Of a stretch of DNA of 10,132 nucleotides, positions 1-6,442 are shown piece after piece. The DNA comes from Candidatus Omnitrophota bacterium. GTDB lineage: Bacteria > Omnitrophota > Gorgyraeia > Duberdicusellales > 4484-171. Positions within the stretch are counted from its first letter, which is position 1, and every line of letters begins with the position of its first letter. The notes below the pieces were generated by a model. That model was not told the origin of the DNA. It made no database searches and saw only the letters and a list, made by a program, of their open reading frames with translations. The position numbers and the translations under genes are program-made. The DNA is taken from positions 1 to 10,132 of the forward strand of contig JAMWDA010000049.1 of the NCBI GenBank assembly GCA_023818995.1. The letters are read 5' to 3'.

Positions 1-411
1 CTTTATACCCTCCTTCAATGCTTGCCAACAAATTCTTATTAATTTCTTTGCTTCAGAAGATATTCTCCCTACAGGATAAGTATAAGCACAATCAACAAAA
101 AGACCTTTATACTTTAAACCTAAATCTACACTAACTATGTCTCCCTGTTTAATAAATCTATCTTCCTTAGGGATACCATGAATTATTTCTTCATTTATAG
201 AAACACATAGAGAAGCAGGATAGCCGTTATAACCCAAGAAGGCAGAAATAACACCAGGGTACTTCTCTAAGTAACGATTAAAAAATAATTCTATATTTTT
301 AGTAGTTTCTCCCGGCATAATAACTTTCTTCAATTGTCTTAAAATATCCGAAGCAATTCTACCTATGCTTTTCATAATACTAATTTCTTCGTAGGTCAAT
401 ATATTCTCCAT
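1..411 (-). CDS. map: Type I methionine aminopeptidase, N-terminal part (3' end outside window)
   Basis: This cytosolic metalloprotease removes the initiator methionine from new proteins. I translated the frame by hand: 137 codons are visible and the reading frame runs off the window edge; the family is about 250 residues. Visible features match type I MAP: a substrate-side motif LGYNGYP (59-65), the metal/catalytic histidine H78 in IIHGIP, and the first two metal ligands D96 (SVDLG) and D107 (FVDCAYT). These align one residue short of E. coli H79, D97 and D108. The remaining ligands lie beyond the edge. I chose the ATG at 409-411 because residues 1-12 align with the family's N-terminal helix (before IMKSIGRIA). 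It overlaps the end of adk by 32 bases and lacks a clear Shine-Dalgarno. The next ATG (373-375) would avoid the overlap but shorten that helix. Following secY and adk is the usual bacterial order. Confidence 0.95.
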   Translation of the reverse strand, partial: MENILTYEEISIMKSIGRIASDILRQLKKVIMPGETTKNIELFFNRYLEKYPGVISAFLGYNGYPASLCVSINEEIIHGIPKEDRFIKQGDIVSVDLGLKYKGLFVDCAYTYPVGRISSEAKKLIRICWQALKEGIK

Positions 412-1039
412 TTTCAATAACTTTTTTTAATCTTTCAAAAACCTCATCCTTATCTCCCTTACTATCCACTCTAATAAGTTTTCCTTTAACCTGATAGAAA
501 TCAACTATTGGTTTAATCTCTTCAATAAAAACCTCTAATCTACGGCTAATAACCTCCGGTTTATCATCATCCCTCTCCACCAAGGGAAAATTACAAATAT
601 CGCAAAACCCCTCATTCTTAGGAGGTAGATTTACAAGATGATAGAGTGCTCCACAATTATTACATATTCTACGAAATTGTAATCTATTCAATACTGTAGA
701 TTTATCTACCTCAAGATATATAACTGCATCCAAACTTTTACCTTTCTTATTAAGAAAACTATCTAAATGTTTTGCCTGATTAATATTACGAGGATAACCT
801 TCTAATATAAAAGAATCTTCTCTCAAATTCTTCTCTATAACATAACCAACCATATCATCGGGGACCAATAATCCCTTGTCCATATAATCTTTAACTCTCT
901 TTCCCAAAGGAGAATTTTTCTTAACCTCTTCTCTTAAAATATCTCCTAAAGAAACCCTTTTTATTTTATAATACTCACTTAAAGAATTTGCTTGTGTCCC
1001 TTTACCACTTCCCGGTGCACCTAATAAGACTAATCTCAT
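380..1039 (-). CDS. adk: Adenylate kinase, long form with four-cysteine LID
   Basis: Cytosolic enzyme catalysing ATP + AMP = 2 ADP, which balances the adenine nucleotide pool. The P-loop is GAPGSGKGT (residues 7-15), with arginines R36, R84, R119, R123, R156 and R167 where the family binds phosphates. The insertion of the long form forms the LID (about 120-160); it carries C126, C129, C146 and C149 in a CxxC...CxxC arrangement, which in other bacteria binds structural zinc. Its 219 residues are normal. Two usually strict motifs differ: STGD is SLGD (leucine at position 31, an AMP-side threonine in E. coli) and DGFPRT is EGYPRN. The ATG lies 6 bases after the secY stop, and a GAGGAAGA run inside the secY tail is a plausible ribosome binding site. 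secY-adk-map is the usual order, so identity is secure despite the substitutions. Confidence 0.97.
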   Translation of the reverse strand: MRLVLLGAPGSGKGTQANSLSEYYKIKRVSLGDILREEVKKNSPLGKRVKDYMDKGLLVPDDMVGYVIEKNLREDSFILEGYPRNINQAKHLDSFLNKKGKSLDAVIYLEVDKSTVLNRLQFRRICNNCGALYHLVNLPPKNEGFCDICNFPLVERDDDKPEVISRRLEVFIEEIKPIVDFYQVKGKLIRVDSKGDKDEVFERLKKVIENGEYIDLRRN

Positions 1040-1045
1040 AGATAT

Positions 1046-2401
1046 CTATCTTCTTCCTCTTAAAGTTTTACCTTTAATAAAACCTTCGTAATGGCGTAAT
1101 AACAGTTGACCTTCTATTTGACGCATAGTATCTAAAACTACTCCTACAATAATAAGGATAGTTGTACCACCAAAGAAAGAAACAATCTGATAAGAAGGAA
1201 CATCAAAAATCTTCATAAATAAAGATGGTAACGTGGCTACCACTGCTACGTAAAGAGCACCTACGAATACTATCCTTGTAGCGACAAAATCTATATACTC
1301 AGCGGTATTCTTACCCGGTCTTATTCCCGGGATGAAACCACCGTATTTTTTCAAATTATTAGAAATCTCAATAGGATTAAACACAATGGCTGTATAAAAA
1401 AACATAAAGAATATAATTAACCCTATATTACCAAGGTTATACCAAAAACCATCTATTTTAAATATCTTCTGAATAAAACCTAAAAAATTACTTGTCTTAG
1501 GAAGAAAATTAGCTATAGTAGAAGGAAAAAGTAAAACACTTTGAGCAAAAATTATTGCTATAACGCCTGCCATATCCACTTTTATAGGTAAAAATGTACT
1601 TTGACCACCATACATTTTTCTTCCTACTACCCGTCTAGCATACTGTATAGGTAGTTTCCTCTGAGCTTGAGTAAAACAAACTACAGCCATAATTACCAAC
1701 AATCCCACTATCATAAGGGTAATTAATTTAAGAGCGCTTATCTGCCTCTGAGATGGATTAAAAGGAGAAAAGAGAACCCATAACTGGTACATAGCTGTGG
1801 GTATACGAGAAATAATACCAACTGTTATAATTAAAGATATTCCATTACCTATACCTCTTTCTTGAATCTGTTCTCCTAACCACATAACAAATATTGTTCC
1901 GCAAGTAAGGGTGAAAACAGTTACCAATTCAAAAAGTAACCCAGGATGAGGAACAACTATTACCCCTCCAAAACTTTGAGGGTTCTCTAACCATTTTGCT
2001 AACATAAATCCTTGAAAAAGACATAATCCTAAGGTTAAATATCTTGTATATTGATTTATTCTTTCATAACCTGCTCGCCCTTCTTGACTAATTTTACTTA
2101 AAGAAGGAATAACTACAGTCAAAAGTTGCATAATAATAGAAGCAGATATATACGGCATTATCCCTAGTGCAAATATACTTAAACGGTGTAAAGCTCCACC
2201 GGTAAAAATATTTATAAGCCCAAAAAAAGTTTGTCCATGAGAACGAACTAAATCTTCAAAATATTTTGATAGTGCCTGAGTATCTATCCCCGGTGTAGGA
2301 ATAAAACAACCAATCCTTTCTACAATTAAGAGAGCTAAGGTGATAAATAATTTTGTCTTTAACTCTTCAACTTTAAATATATTAGCAAACGTCTCTAACA
2401 C
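1046..2401 (-). CDS. secY: Protein translocase channel subunit SecY
   Basis: Pore subunit of the SecYEG translocon in the inner membrane; it passes unfolded proteins across or laterally into the membrane, driven by SecA or the ribosome. The 451 residues show about ten hydrophobic segments. Visible landmarks are TM1 ending in the motif CFIPTPGID (32-40), the plug region (about 60-78, with FTGGALHRLSIFALG) and the TM2 signature MPYISASIIMQLL (82-94). The cytoplasmic loop motif GIRPGKNTAEYID has R361, which aligns with E. coli R357, needed for SecA-driven export. In the segment aligned with TM7, the usual VNMAGVIP reads VDMAGVIA. The start is GTG (2399-2401), overlapping the rplO stop by 7 bases. 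A near-perfect GGGAGGT lies 8 bases upstream and supports this start. Position after rplO and before adk is conserved in bacteria. Confidence 0.98.
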   Translation of the reverse strand: MLETFANIFKVEELKTKLFITLALLIVERIGCFIPTPGIDTQALSKYFEDLVRSHGQTFFGLINIFTGGALHRLSIFALGIMPYISASIIMQLLTVVIPSLSKISQEGRAGYERINQYTRYLTLGLCLFQGFMLAKWLENPQSFGGVIVVPHPGLLFELVTVFTLTCGTIFVMWLGEQIQERGIGNGISLIITVGIISRIPTAMYQLWVLFSPFNPSQRQISALKLITLMIVGLLVIMAVVCFTQAQRKLPIQYARRVVGRKMYGGQSTFLPIKVDMAGVIAIIFAQSVLLFPSTIANFLPKTSNFLGFIQKIFKIDGFWYNLGNIGLIIFFMFFYTAIVFNPIEISNNLKKYGGFIPGIRPGKNTAEYIDFVATRIVFVGALYVAVVATLPSLFMKIFDVPSYQIVSFFGGTTILIIVGVVLDTMRQIEGQLLLRHYEGFIKGKTLRGRR

Positions 2402-2838
2402 TCTATCTTACCTCCCGACTCTTCAATTATTCTTTTTGCTGAAGCAGAAAACTTGTTTGCCTTAAAAGTAGCTTGCCAAGTTAATTTACCATTAATTTCA
2501 CCAAGTATCTTTACTGGTTTGTCTTTATCTCTTATAAGTCTAACTTCTTCCAATTCCACAGGAGTAATATACTTTCTACCCTTTAATCTTTCTTCTATAT
2601 CTTTTAAATTAACAACCTGATAATCTATGGCTCTAGGAGAATTAAACCCCCTCTTAGGTATCTTTCTTAAATAGGGGACATTTCCTCCCCAGAAACCAAC
2701 GTAGTATTTACGTCCTTTCCTCTGACCTGTACCTTTATGTCCACGCCCACTTGTCTTACCATGGCCACTACCCGGACCTCTACCCACCCGTTTACGCCTT
2801 TTATGTGCCAAACTAAAATCTACTTTACTCAAATCCAT
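2395..2838 (-). CDS. rplO: Large-subunit ribosomal protein L15 (uL15)
   Basis: Late-assembling 50S protein whose extended N-terminus threads into 23S rRNA. The basic, glycine-rich N-terminal region is clear: RKRVGRGPGSGHGKTSGRGHKG falls within residues 14-36, followed by the PKRGF motif (61-65) and a globular C-terminal domain. The 147 residues match the family. The usual GFEGGQMPLxRRLPKRGF block reads GFWGGNVPYLRKIPKRGF (48-65), so an acidic residue is replaced by tryptophan. The ATG is only 4 bases after the rpsE stop; there is no clear Shine-Dalgarno, so translational coupling to rpsE is likely. In many bacteria rpmD (L30) sits between rpsE and rplO; it is not here. The stop overlaps the secY start. 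Confidence 0.97.
   Translation of the reverse strand: MDLSKVDFSLAHKRRKRVGRGPGSGHGKTSGRGHKGTGQRKGRKYYVGFWGGNVPYLRKIPKRGFNSPRAIDYQVVNLKDIEERLKGRKYITPVELEEVRLIRDKDKPVKILGEINGKLTWQATFKANKFSASAKRIIEESGGKIEC
2410..2416 (-). promoter_or_regulatory. Strong Shine-Dalgarno for secY (GGGAGGT)
   Basis: Reads GGGAGGT on the minus strand, 8 bases before the secY GTG. It lies inside rplO, where it supplies codons for the glycine pair near the L15 C-terminus. It decides the GTG start for secY and suggests efficient initiation independent of rplO termination. Confidence 0.85.
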
Positions 2839-2842
2839 ATTC

Positions 2843-3373
2843 TTAATTATTATTCTTATTATCTTTTGCTTCTATATCCTTAGGCTTCTTTAAACTCATC
2901 AGAGCTAAAAAGGTTGCCTTAACCACATTAATGGGATTGGTAGATTTACTCAAATTTTTAGTTAATATATCCTTTATACCGGCACACTCACATATCGCTC
3001 TAATAGGAGCGCATGCAATAACCCCTGTTCCTCTTAAAGCCGGCTTAAGCAATACGGTAACCGCTCCAAATTCTCCATAAACTTCGTGAAGAATTGTCGT
3101 ATCTTTTCTTCTTACTTCTATAAGTGAACCTTTAGCTTTCTTTATCCCTTTACGAATAGCATCTGCTACCTCGTTAGCTTTACCCAAAGCAAAACCTACT
3201 TTACTCTCTCCATCTCCTACTACCACTAAAGCAGTAAATCCTAAATTCTTTCCTCCCTTGGTAACTTTTGTAACACGATTTATGGTTACCACTTTTTCTA
3301 TAAATGCTTTCTCTTCAGATTGTTGCGGTAAATCTTCCCCTATTACACCCTCTAATTGTTCACGGTCTTCCAT
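2843..3373 (-). CDS. rpsE: Small-subunit ribosomal protein S5 (uS5)
   Basis: 30S protein near the mRNA entry channel, involved in translational accuracy and in unwinding mRNA together with S3 and S4. The N-terminal double-stranded-RNA-binding-like domain is visible as RVTKVTKGGKNLGFTALVVV (33-52), then GDGESKVGFALGKANEV (53-69). The C-terminal domain contains GTGVIACAPIRAICECAGI (115-133) and the conserved STNPINVVKAT (144-154). The first 22 residues are an acidic extension, and the last residues are charged and asparagine-rich. The usual GVIAGGxxRAVLE core carries C121, P123, C128 and C130 in place of more common residues, which is unusual but keeps the fold pattern. The 176 residues are within the normal range. 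The ATG overlaps the rplR stop by one base (TAATG), a classic coupled arrangement. Confidence 0.97.
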   Translation of the reverse strand: MEDREQLEGVIGEDLPQQSEEKAFIEKVVTINRVTKVTKGGKNLGFTALVVVGDGESKVGFALGKANEVADAIRKGIKKAKGSLIEVRRKDTTILHEVYGEFGAVTVLLKPALRGTGVIACAPIRAICECAGIKDILTKNLSKSTNPINVVKATFLALMSLKKPKDIEAKDNKNNN

Positions 3374-3747
3374 TATAATTTTACTCCTCCCTCTCTTACT
3401 CCTTCGGCTAATGCCTTTATCCTTCCATGATACTTATAACCTGCCCTATCAAAACAAACCTTCTCTATACCCAACTGCTTAGCTTTCTTAGCTATCAATA
3501 ATCCCACTTCTTTAGCAGCAGGCTGATTATTAGTTTTTTTCTTACCATTATCTGATCTTCCTTCTCTACTATAGAATTCTTTACTCAATGTAGAAACCCC
3601 GGTTAAAACCTTTCCTTCACTATCATCAACCAGTTGGGCATATATATGTTTTTTACTACGAAAAACCACCAAACGCGGTCTTTCTTTACTTCCTCGCATC
3701 CTTTTAGTTATTCTTCTATGTCTTCTTACTCTTGCAATTGTCTTCAT
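3373..3747 (-). CDS. rplR: Large-subunit ribosomal protein L18 (uL18)
   Basis: 50S protein that binds 5S rRNA together with L5 and helps build the central protuberance. The sequence has the basic N-terminus typical of the family (RVRRHRRITKRMRG), followed by SKERPRLVVFRSKKHIYAQL (20-39) and a C-terminal half with the conserved KVCFDRAGYKYHGRIKALAE and REGG near the end. The 124 residues are slightly longer than the common 117-122; the extra length sits in the charged loop REGRSDNGKKKTNNQPA (62-78). The ATG comes one base after the rplF stop (TAAGATG), so it is probably translated by coupling. rplR between rplF and rpsE is the universal bacterial order. Confidence 0.97.
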   Translation of the reverse strand: MKTIARVRRHRRITKRMRGSKERPRLVVFRSKKHIYAQLVDDSEGKVLTGVSTLSKEFYSREGRSDNGKKKTNNQPAAKEVGLLIAKKAKQLGIEKVCFDRAGYKYHGRIKALAEGVREGGVKL

Positions 3748-3748
3748 C

Positions 3749-4288
3749 TTACTTAGCTAATGCTTTCCCTAACTTCTTTCTTACAACTTCTCCTACGTAA
3801 CGTATACCTTTACCTTTATAGGGCTCAGGAGGGGAAATTCTCCTTATTTTAGAAGCAAATTCCCCTACTTTTACTTTATCTATACCTTCTACTACTATTT
3901 GGTTAGGTTTAGGAACAGTAACCTTTAAATCTTTTGGTATCTCTATTTCCACAGGATGAGAAAACCCTACTTGAATAATCAGGACACCTCCCTTTAATTG
4001 CGCTTTGTACCCTATACCTACAATCTCCAGCTCTATCTTAAATCCTTCTACCACACCTTTAATCATATTATTCAAAACAGCCCTCGTCGTACCAAAATTA
4101 CTTTTAGAAAACTTGTCGTTAGCTAAACAGCTTACCACAATTTTTGAATCCTGAATTTTTACCTCTATGTTAGGAACCAACTTAAATGAAATTTTACCTT
4201 TAGGACCCTCTATATTTACAACTCTATCTTTAATCTCTACTTTTACATTCTTAGGAACATCTATAGGTAATCTTCCTATCCTTGACAT
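3749..4288 (-). CDS. rplF: Large-subunit ribosomal protein L6 (uL6)
   Basis: 50S protein near the sarcin-ricin loop and the factor-binding site. It starts with MSRIGRLPIDVPKNVKV, the typical L6 N-terminus, and has the usual two repeated alpha/beta domains (about 1-82 and 83-179). The C-terminal signature PPEPYKGKGIRYVGE is present, and the end is basic (RKKLGKALAK). The 179 residues are the expected size. The start ATG is preceded at 5 bases by AAGGAG, which overlaps the TAA stop of rpsH, so this gene has its own strong initiation site. Order rpsH-rplF-rplR is conserved. Confidence 0.98.
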   Translation of the reverse strand: MSRIGRLPIDVPKNVKVEIKDRVVNIEGPKGKISFKLVPNIEVKIQDSKIVVSCLANDKFSKSNFGTTRAVLNNMIKGVVEGFKIELEIVGIGYKAQLKGGVLIIQVGFSHPVEIEIPKDLKVTVPKPNQIVVEGIDKVKVGEFASKIRRISPPEPYKGKGIRYVGEVVRKKLGKALAK

Positions 4289-4293
4289 ACTAT

Positions 4294-4299
4294 CTCCTT
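4294..4299 (-). promoter_or_regulatory. Shine-Dalgarno AAGGAG for rplF
   Basis: Exact AAGGAG on the minus strand, 5 bases before the rplF ATG. Its first two bases are the last two of the rpsH stop codon (TAAGGAG), so termination of S8 and initiation of L6 use adjoining bases. Confidence 0.85.
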
Positions 4300-4693
4300 A
4301 CCATATATAACACAATACCTCTCCCCCTATACCCAATTTTCTGGCTCGTGTGCTAGTTAATATCCCATGGGAAGTAGAAACAATTGCTATTCCATAACCA
4401 CTACGAACAAACGGTAATTTAATTTTATTCATATAAATCCTTCTACCAGGCTTAGAAATCATTTTTATTCCATTTATTAGGGGCTGTTTATTTTCATACC
4501 TAAGATAAACTTTTATCCTTTTTAACCCTCCTAAATCTATCTCCTTAAAATTATCAATATACCCTTCCTTCTTAAGAATATCCATTGTCCCTAAAATAAC
4601 CCTGGAGTGAGGAATTATTACCTCATCTTTATTTACTTTTGAAGCATTACTAATAATAGTTAAAGCATCGGATATTAAATATGTGCGACTCAT
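4298..4693 (-). CDS. rpsH: Small-subunit ribosomal protein S8 (uS8)
   Basis: Primary 16S rRNA-binding protein that organises the central domain of the 30S subunit; in E. coli it also represses the spc operon by binding its mRNA. The C-terminal signature STSHGILTSTRARKLGIGGE and the terminal VLCYIW are textbook S8, as is SGYGIAIV just before them. The N-terminus (MSRTYLISDALTIISNA) is less typical: the common DPIADMLTRIRNA reads YLISDALTIISNA, losing an aspartate and the arginines. The 131 residues are normal. The start ATG follows AGAGGG, a workable ribosome binding site. Whether S8 autoregulation works here cannot be seen; the E. coli target region near the start of rplE is squeezed into a two-base gap. 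Confidence 0.97.
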   Translation of the reverse strand: MSRTYLISDALTIISNASKVNKDEVIIPHSRVILGTMDILKKEGYIDNFKEIDLGGLKRIKVYLRYENKQPLINGIKMISKPGRRIYMNKIKLPFVRSGYGIAIVSTSHGILTSTRARKLGIGGEVLCYIW

Positions 4694-4706
4694 TTATACC
4701 CTCTTA

Positions 4707-4901
4707 TTACCAACTTGCCTTCTTTATCCCCGGAATACAACCCAACCACGCTAATTCACGAAAACATATTCTACACAATTCAAAATCTCGTATATATCCC
4801 CGTGCTCTGCCACATAAGCGGCAGCGATTACGATAGCGAGTTTTAAACTTGGGCTTAATCTTCTCTTTTTTCCATTTCTCAATTTTTATTAATCTTGCCA
4901 C
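4707..4901 (-). CDS. rpsN: Small-subunit ribosomal protein S14, zinc-binding type (uS14)
   Basis: Component of the 30S head, needed late in assembly. This is the short zinc-binding (type Z) form: C27 and C30 in CRLCGR, C43 and C46 in [10 protein letters not shown], and the conserved end IPGIKKASW. The 64 residues are a few more than the usual 61; the extra residues are in the lysine-rich N-terminus before KFKTR. The start is GTG (4899-4901) with AGGGG 5 bases upstream; the MAR beginning matches the family, so GTG is preferred over any internal start. It sits between rplE and rpsH as in nearly all bacteria. Confidence 0.97.
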   Translation of the reverse strand: MARLIKIEKWKKEKIKPKFKTRYRNRCRLCGRARGYIRDFELCRICFRELAWLGCIPGIKKASW

Positions 4902-4906
4902 TTTTA

Positions 4907-4911
4907 CCCCT
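4907..4911 (-). promoter_or_regulatory. Shine-Dalgarno-like AGGGG for rpsN
   Basis: AGGGG on the minus strand, 5 bases before the GTG of rpsN, in the 14-base gap after rplE. It supports the GTG start. Confidence 0.65.
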
Positions 4912-4915
4912 AATT

Positions 4916-5488
4916 TTAACTCCTTTTAAAAGGAAACCCAAATAAAGTTAAAAGTTCCTTTGCTTCCTTATCACTTTTAGCATCTGTATTAATACTTATA
5001 TCCATACCTTGTGTTCTTGTTACCTTATCTAAATCTAATTCTGGGAATATGGTTTGTTCAGAAATGCCAAAATTATAATTTCCTCTACCATCGAATGAAT
5101 TAACCGGTAAACCTCTAAAATCCTTTATACGAGGCATAGCAGTAGTAACTAAACGATCAAAGAACTCATACATTCTATATCCCCTCAAAGTAACACAACA
5201 TCCTATAGACATACCTTTCTTTATTTTAAAATTAGAAATCGGTTTTCTTGCACGAGTAATTTTTGGTTTTTGTCCAGTTATTAACGCTAATTCTTCGGCA
5301 GATTTCTCCACCAACTTACTATCAGTAACAGCTTCACCTACACCCATGTTTATCACAATTTTTTTTAATCTGGGAACGGCTAACTTATTAGGATAGCCGA
5401 ATCTCTCCATCATCTTAGGGATAATCTCCTCCCTATACATCTTTAATAAACGCGGGATATATTTTTCTTCCTTCTCTTCTTTATCCAT
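4916..5488 (-). CDS. rplE: Large-subunit ribosomal protein L5 (uL5)
   Basis: 50S protein that binds 5S rRNA with L18 and L25 and contacts P-site tRNA from the central protuberance. Hallmarks are [16 protein letters not shown], the [18 protein letters not shown] segment, [15 protein letters not shown], and the core [19 protein letters not shown]. The C-terminus ends in the usual [11 protein letters not shown] chose the ATG at 5486-5488 (190 residues), which lies two bases after the rplX stop and fits coupled translation. A GTG at 5507-5509 would add seven residues (MWQFVIV) and overlap rplX by 19 bases; AAGGA lies about 10 bases before that GTG, so the longer form cannot be excluded. Identity is not in doubt; only the first residues are. 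Confidence 0.96.
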   Translation of the reverse strand: MDKEEKEEKYIPRLLKMYREEIIPKMMERFGYPNKLAVPRLKKIVINMGVGEAVTDSKLVEKSAEELALITGQKPKITRARKPISNFKIKKGMSIGCCVTLRGYRMYEFFDRLVTTAMPRIKDFRGLPVNSFDGRGNYNFGISEQTIFPELDLDKVTRTQGMDISINTDAKSDKEAKELLTLFGFPFKRS

Positions 5489-5490
5489 AA

Positions 5491-5817
5491 CTATAACGAA
5501 TTGCCACACCTCTTACATATCCTTATTTTTGACTTATCTTCTAATATTTTTATCCCCCATCTTACCCCTCTATTACAATGCACACAAAAGAGATTAAGAT
5601 TAGATATGTGAATAGGTGATGGTATATCTTTTATACCTCCCGGCTCTGATTCTGAACGACGACGAATATGCTTCTTAACCAAATTGATACCCTCAACTAT
5701 AACTCTATTTTTAGAAGTTAGAACCATTAATACCTTACCGGTTTTACCTCTATCTTTACCGCTTAAAACGTAAACTTTATCGCCTTTACGAATACCTAAA
5801 CTCATAATTAATTTCAT
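5491..5817 (-). CDS. rplX: Large-subunit ribosomal protein L24 with zinc-ribbon-like C-terminus (uL24)
   Basis: Early 50S assembly protein that initiates folding of 23S rRNA near the tunnel exit. The KOW motif spans about residues 9-33 (IRKGDKVYVLSGKDRGKTGKV starts it), followed by the conserved VEGINLVKKH (41-50) and the PSPIHISNL block (66-74). Where many L24 proteins have a plain beta-hairpin, this one has C78-x2-C81 and C101-x2-C104, spaced like a zinc ribbon. The arrangement also exists in some other bacterial lineages, from memory. The 108 residues are normal. Two starts are possible: ATG at 5815-5817 or ATG at 5803-5805 (four residues shorter, beginning MSLGIRKGD). Neither has a clear Shine-Dalgarno; I give the longer. 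The 5-base gap after rplN suggests coupling. Confidence 0.96.
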   Translation of the reverse strand: MKLIMSLGIRKGDKVYVLSGKDRGKTGKVLMVLTSKNRVIVEGINLVKKHIRRRSESEPGGIKDIPSPIHISNLNLFCVHCNRGVRWGIKILEDKSKIRICKRCGNSL

Positions 5818-5822
5818 TAAAT

Positions 5823-6191
5823 TTATATCACTTCTGGTGCCAAAGAAATAATCTTGCTAAATTTATCTCTCAACTCTCTTGCCACCGGGCCAAAAACACG
5901 TGTTCCTCGTGGATTGCCCTGTTTATCAATTATAACACACGCATTCCTATCAAACTTTAACCAAACACCATCATCTCTCATTATAGGGTGTGCTGTCCTT
6001 ACAATTACTGCTCTTACAACTTCACCCTTTTTAATCTGACTATCCCCAGAAACTACCTCTTTAACATTAGCTGTAATAACATCACCTATATGAGCACACT
6101 TCTTGTTTTTCTTTCCGATAACCCCAATACAGGATATCCTTTTCGCTCCTGTATTATCAGCTACATCTAAGATACTCCTTATATTGATCAT
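5823..6191 (-). CDS. rplN: Large-subunit ribosomal protein L14 (uL14)
   Basis: 50S protein at the subunit interface; it forms bridges to 16S rRNA and is the contact point for the silencing factor RsfS in bacteria that have it. It starts [18 protein letters not shown] and carries the conserved [16 protein letters not shown]-like [24 protein letters not shown] and the C-terminal [10 protein letters not shown]. The 122 residues are exactly the usual size. The ATG overlaps the TGA of rpsQ (ATGA), and TGGAG lies 8 bases upstream. In E. coli this gene begins the separate spc operon behind its own promoter; here there is no room for one, so the S10 and spc parts are joined. Confidence 0.98.
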   Translation of the reverse strand: MINIRSILDVADNTGAKRISCIGVIGKKNKKCAHIGDVITANVKEVVSGDSQIKKGEVVRAVIVRTAHPIMRDDGVWLKFDRNACVIIDKQGNPRGTRVFGPVARELRDKFSKIISLAPEVI

Positions 6192-6442
6192 TTTATTATC
6201 TCCAATAAACGAAAATGCTTATCTTTAGAATAAGGTCTACATTCTATAATTTTTACTCTATCGTTAACCTTTGCTAATTCCTTAGGGTCATGGACTTTAA
6301 ACTTTTTATATTTTTTGATAGTCTTTTTATACAGGGGGTACAAGTAACTCCTTCTAACTTTCACCACAATTGTTTTATCCATTTTATCAGAAACAACTAC
6401 CCCTTCTAAAACTCTCTTATTAGAAATATTTTTCTTATTCAC
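6188..6442 (-). CDS. rpsQ: Small-subunit ribosomal protein S17 (uS17)
   Basis: Primary 16S rRNA-binding protein of the OB-fold family, at the base of the 30S body. The pattern [19 protein letters not shown] (12-30), the middle [18 protein letters not shown] (40-57) and [25 protein letters not shown] at the end match the family closely. The 84 residues are normal. The start is GTG (6440-6442), overlapping the rpmC end by 8 bases, with an exact AAGGAG 7 bases upstream. The next internal ATG is too far into the conserved region to be the start. Order rpmC-rpsQ-rplN is the usual one. Confidence 0.97.
   Translation of the reverse strand: MNKKNISNKRVLEGVVVSDKMDKTIVVKVRRSYLYPLYKKTIKKYKKFKVHDPKELAKVNDRVKIIECRPYSKDKHFRLLEIIK

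Noticed and set aside
2839..2880. AT-rich repeat-like tract at the end of rpsE, considered as a terminator or recombination scar from loss of rpmD
   Set aside because: It encodes the asparagine-rich S5 tail in frame, has no GC-rich stem, and nothing recognisable of L30 remains.
3258..3482. Plus-strand open frame of 74 codons
   Set aside because: It lies antisense to rpsE and rplR, which are unmistakable, and its translation is low-complexity serine/leucine without a recognisable domain.
5854..6170. Two overlapping plus-strand open frames
   Set aside because: Both are antisense to the highly conserved rplN and overlap each other in different frames; no ribosome binding site or family resemblance.
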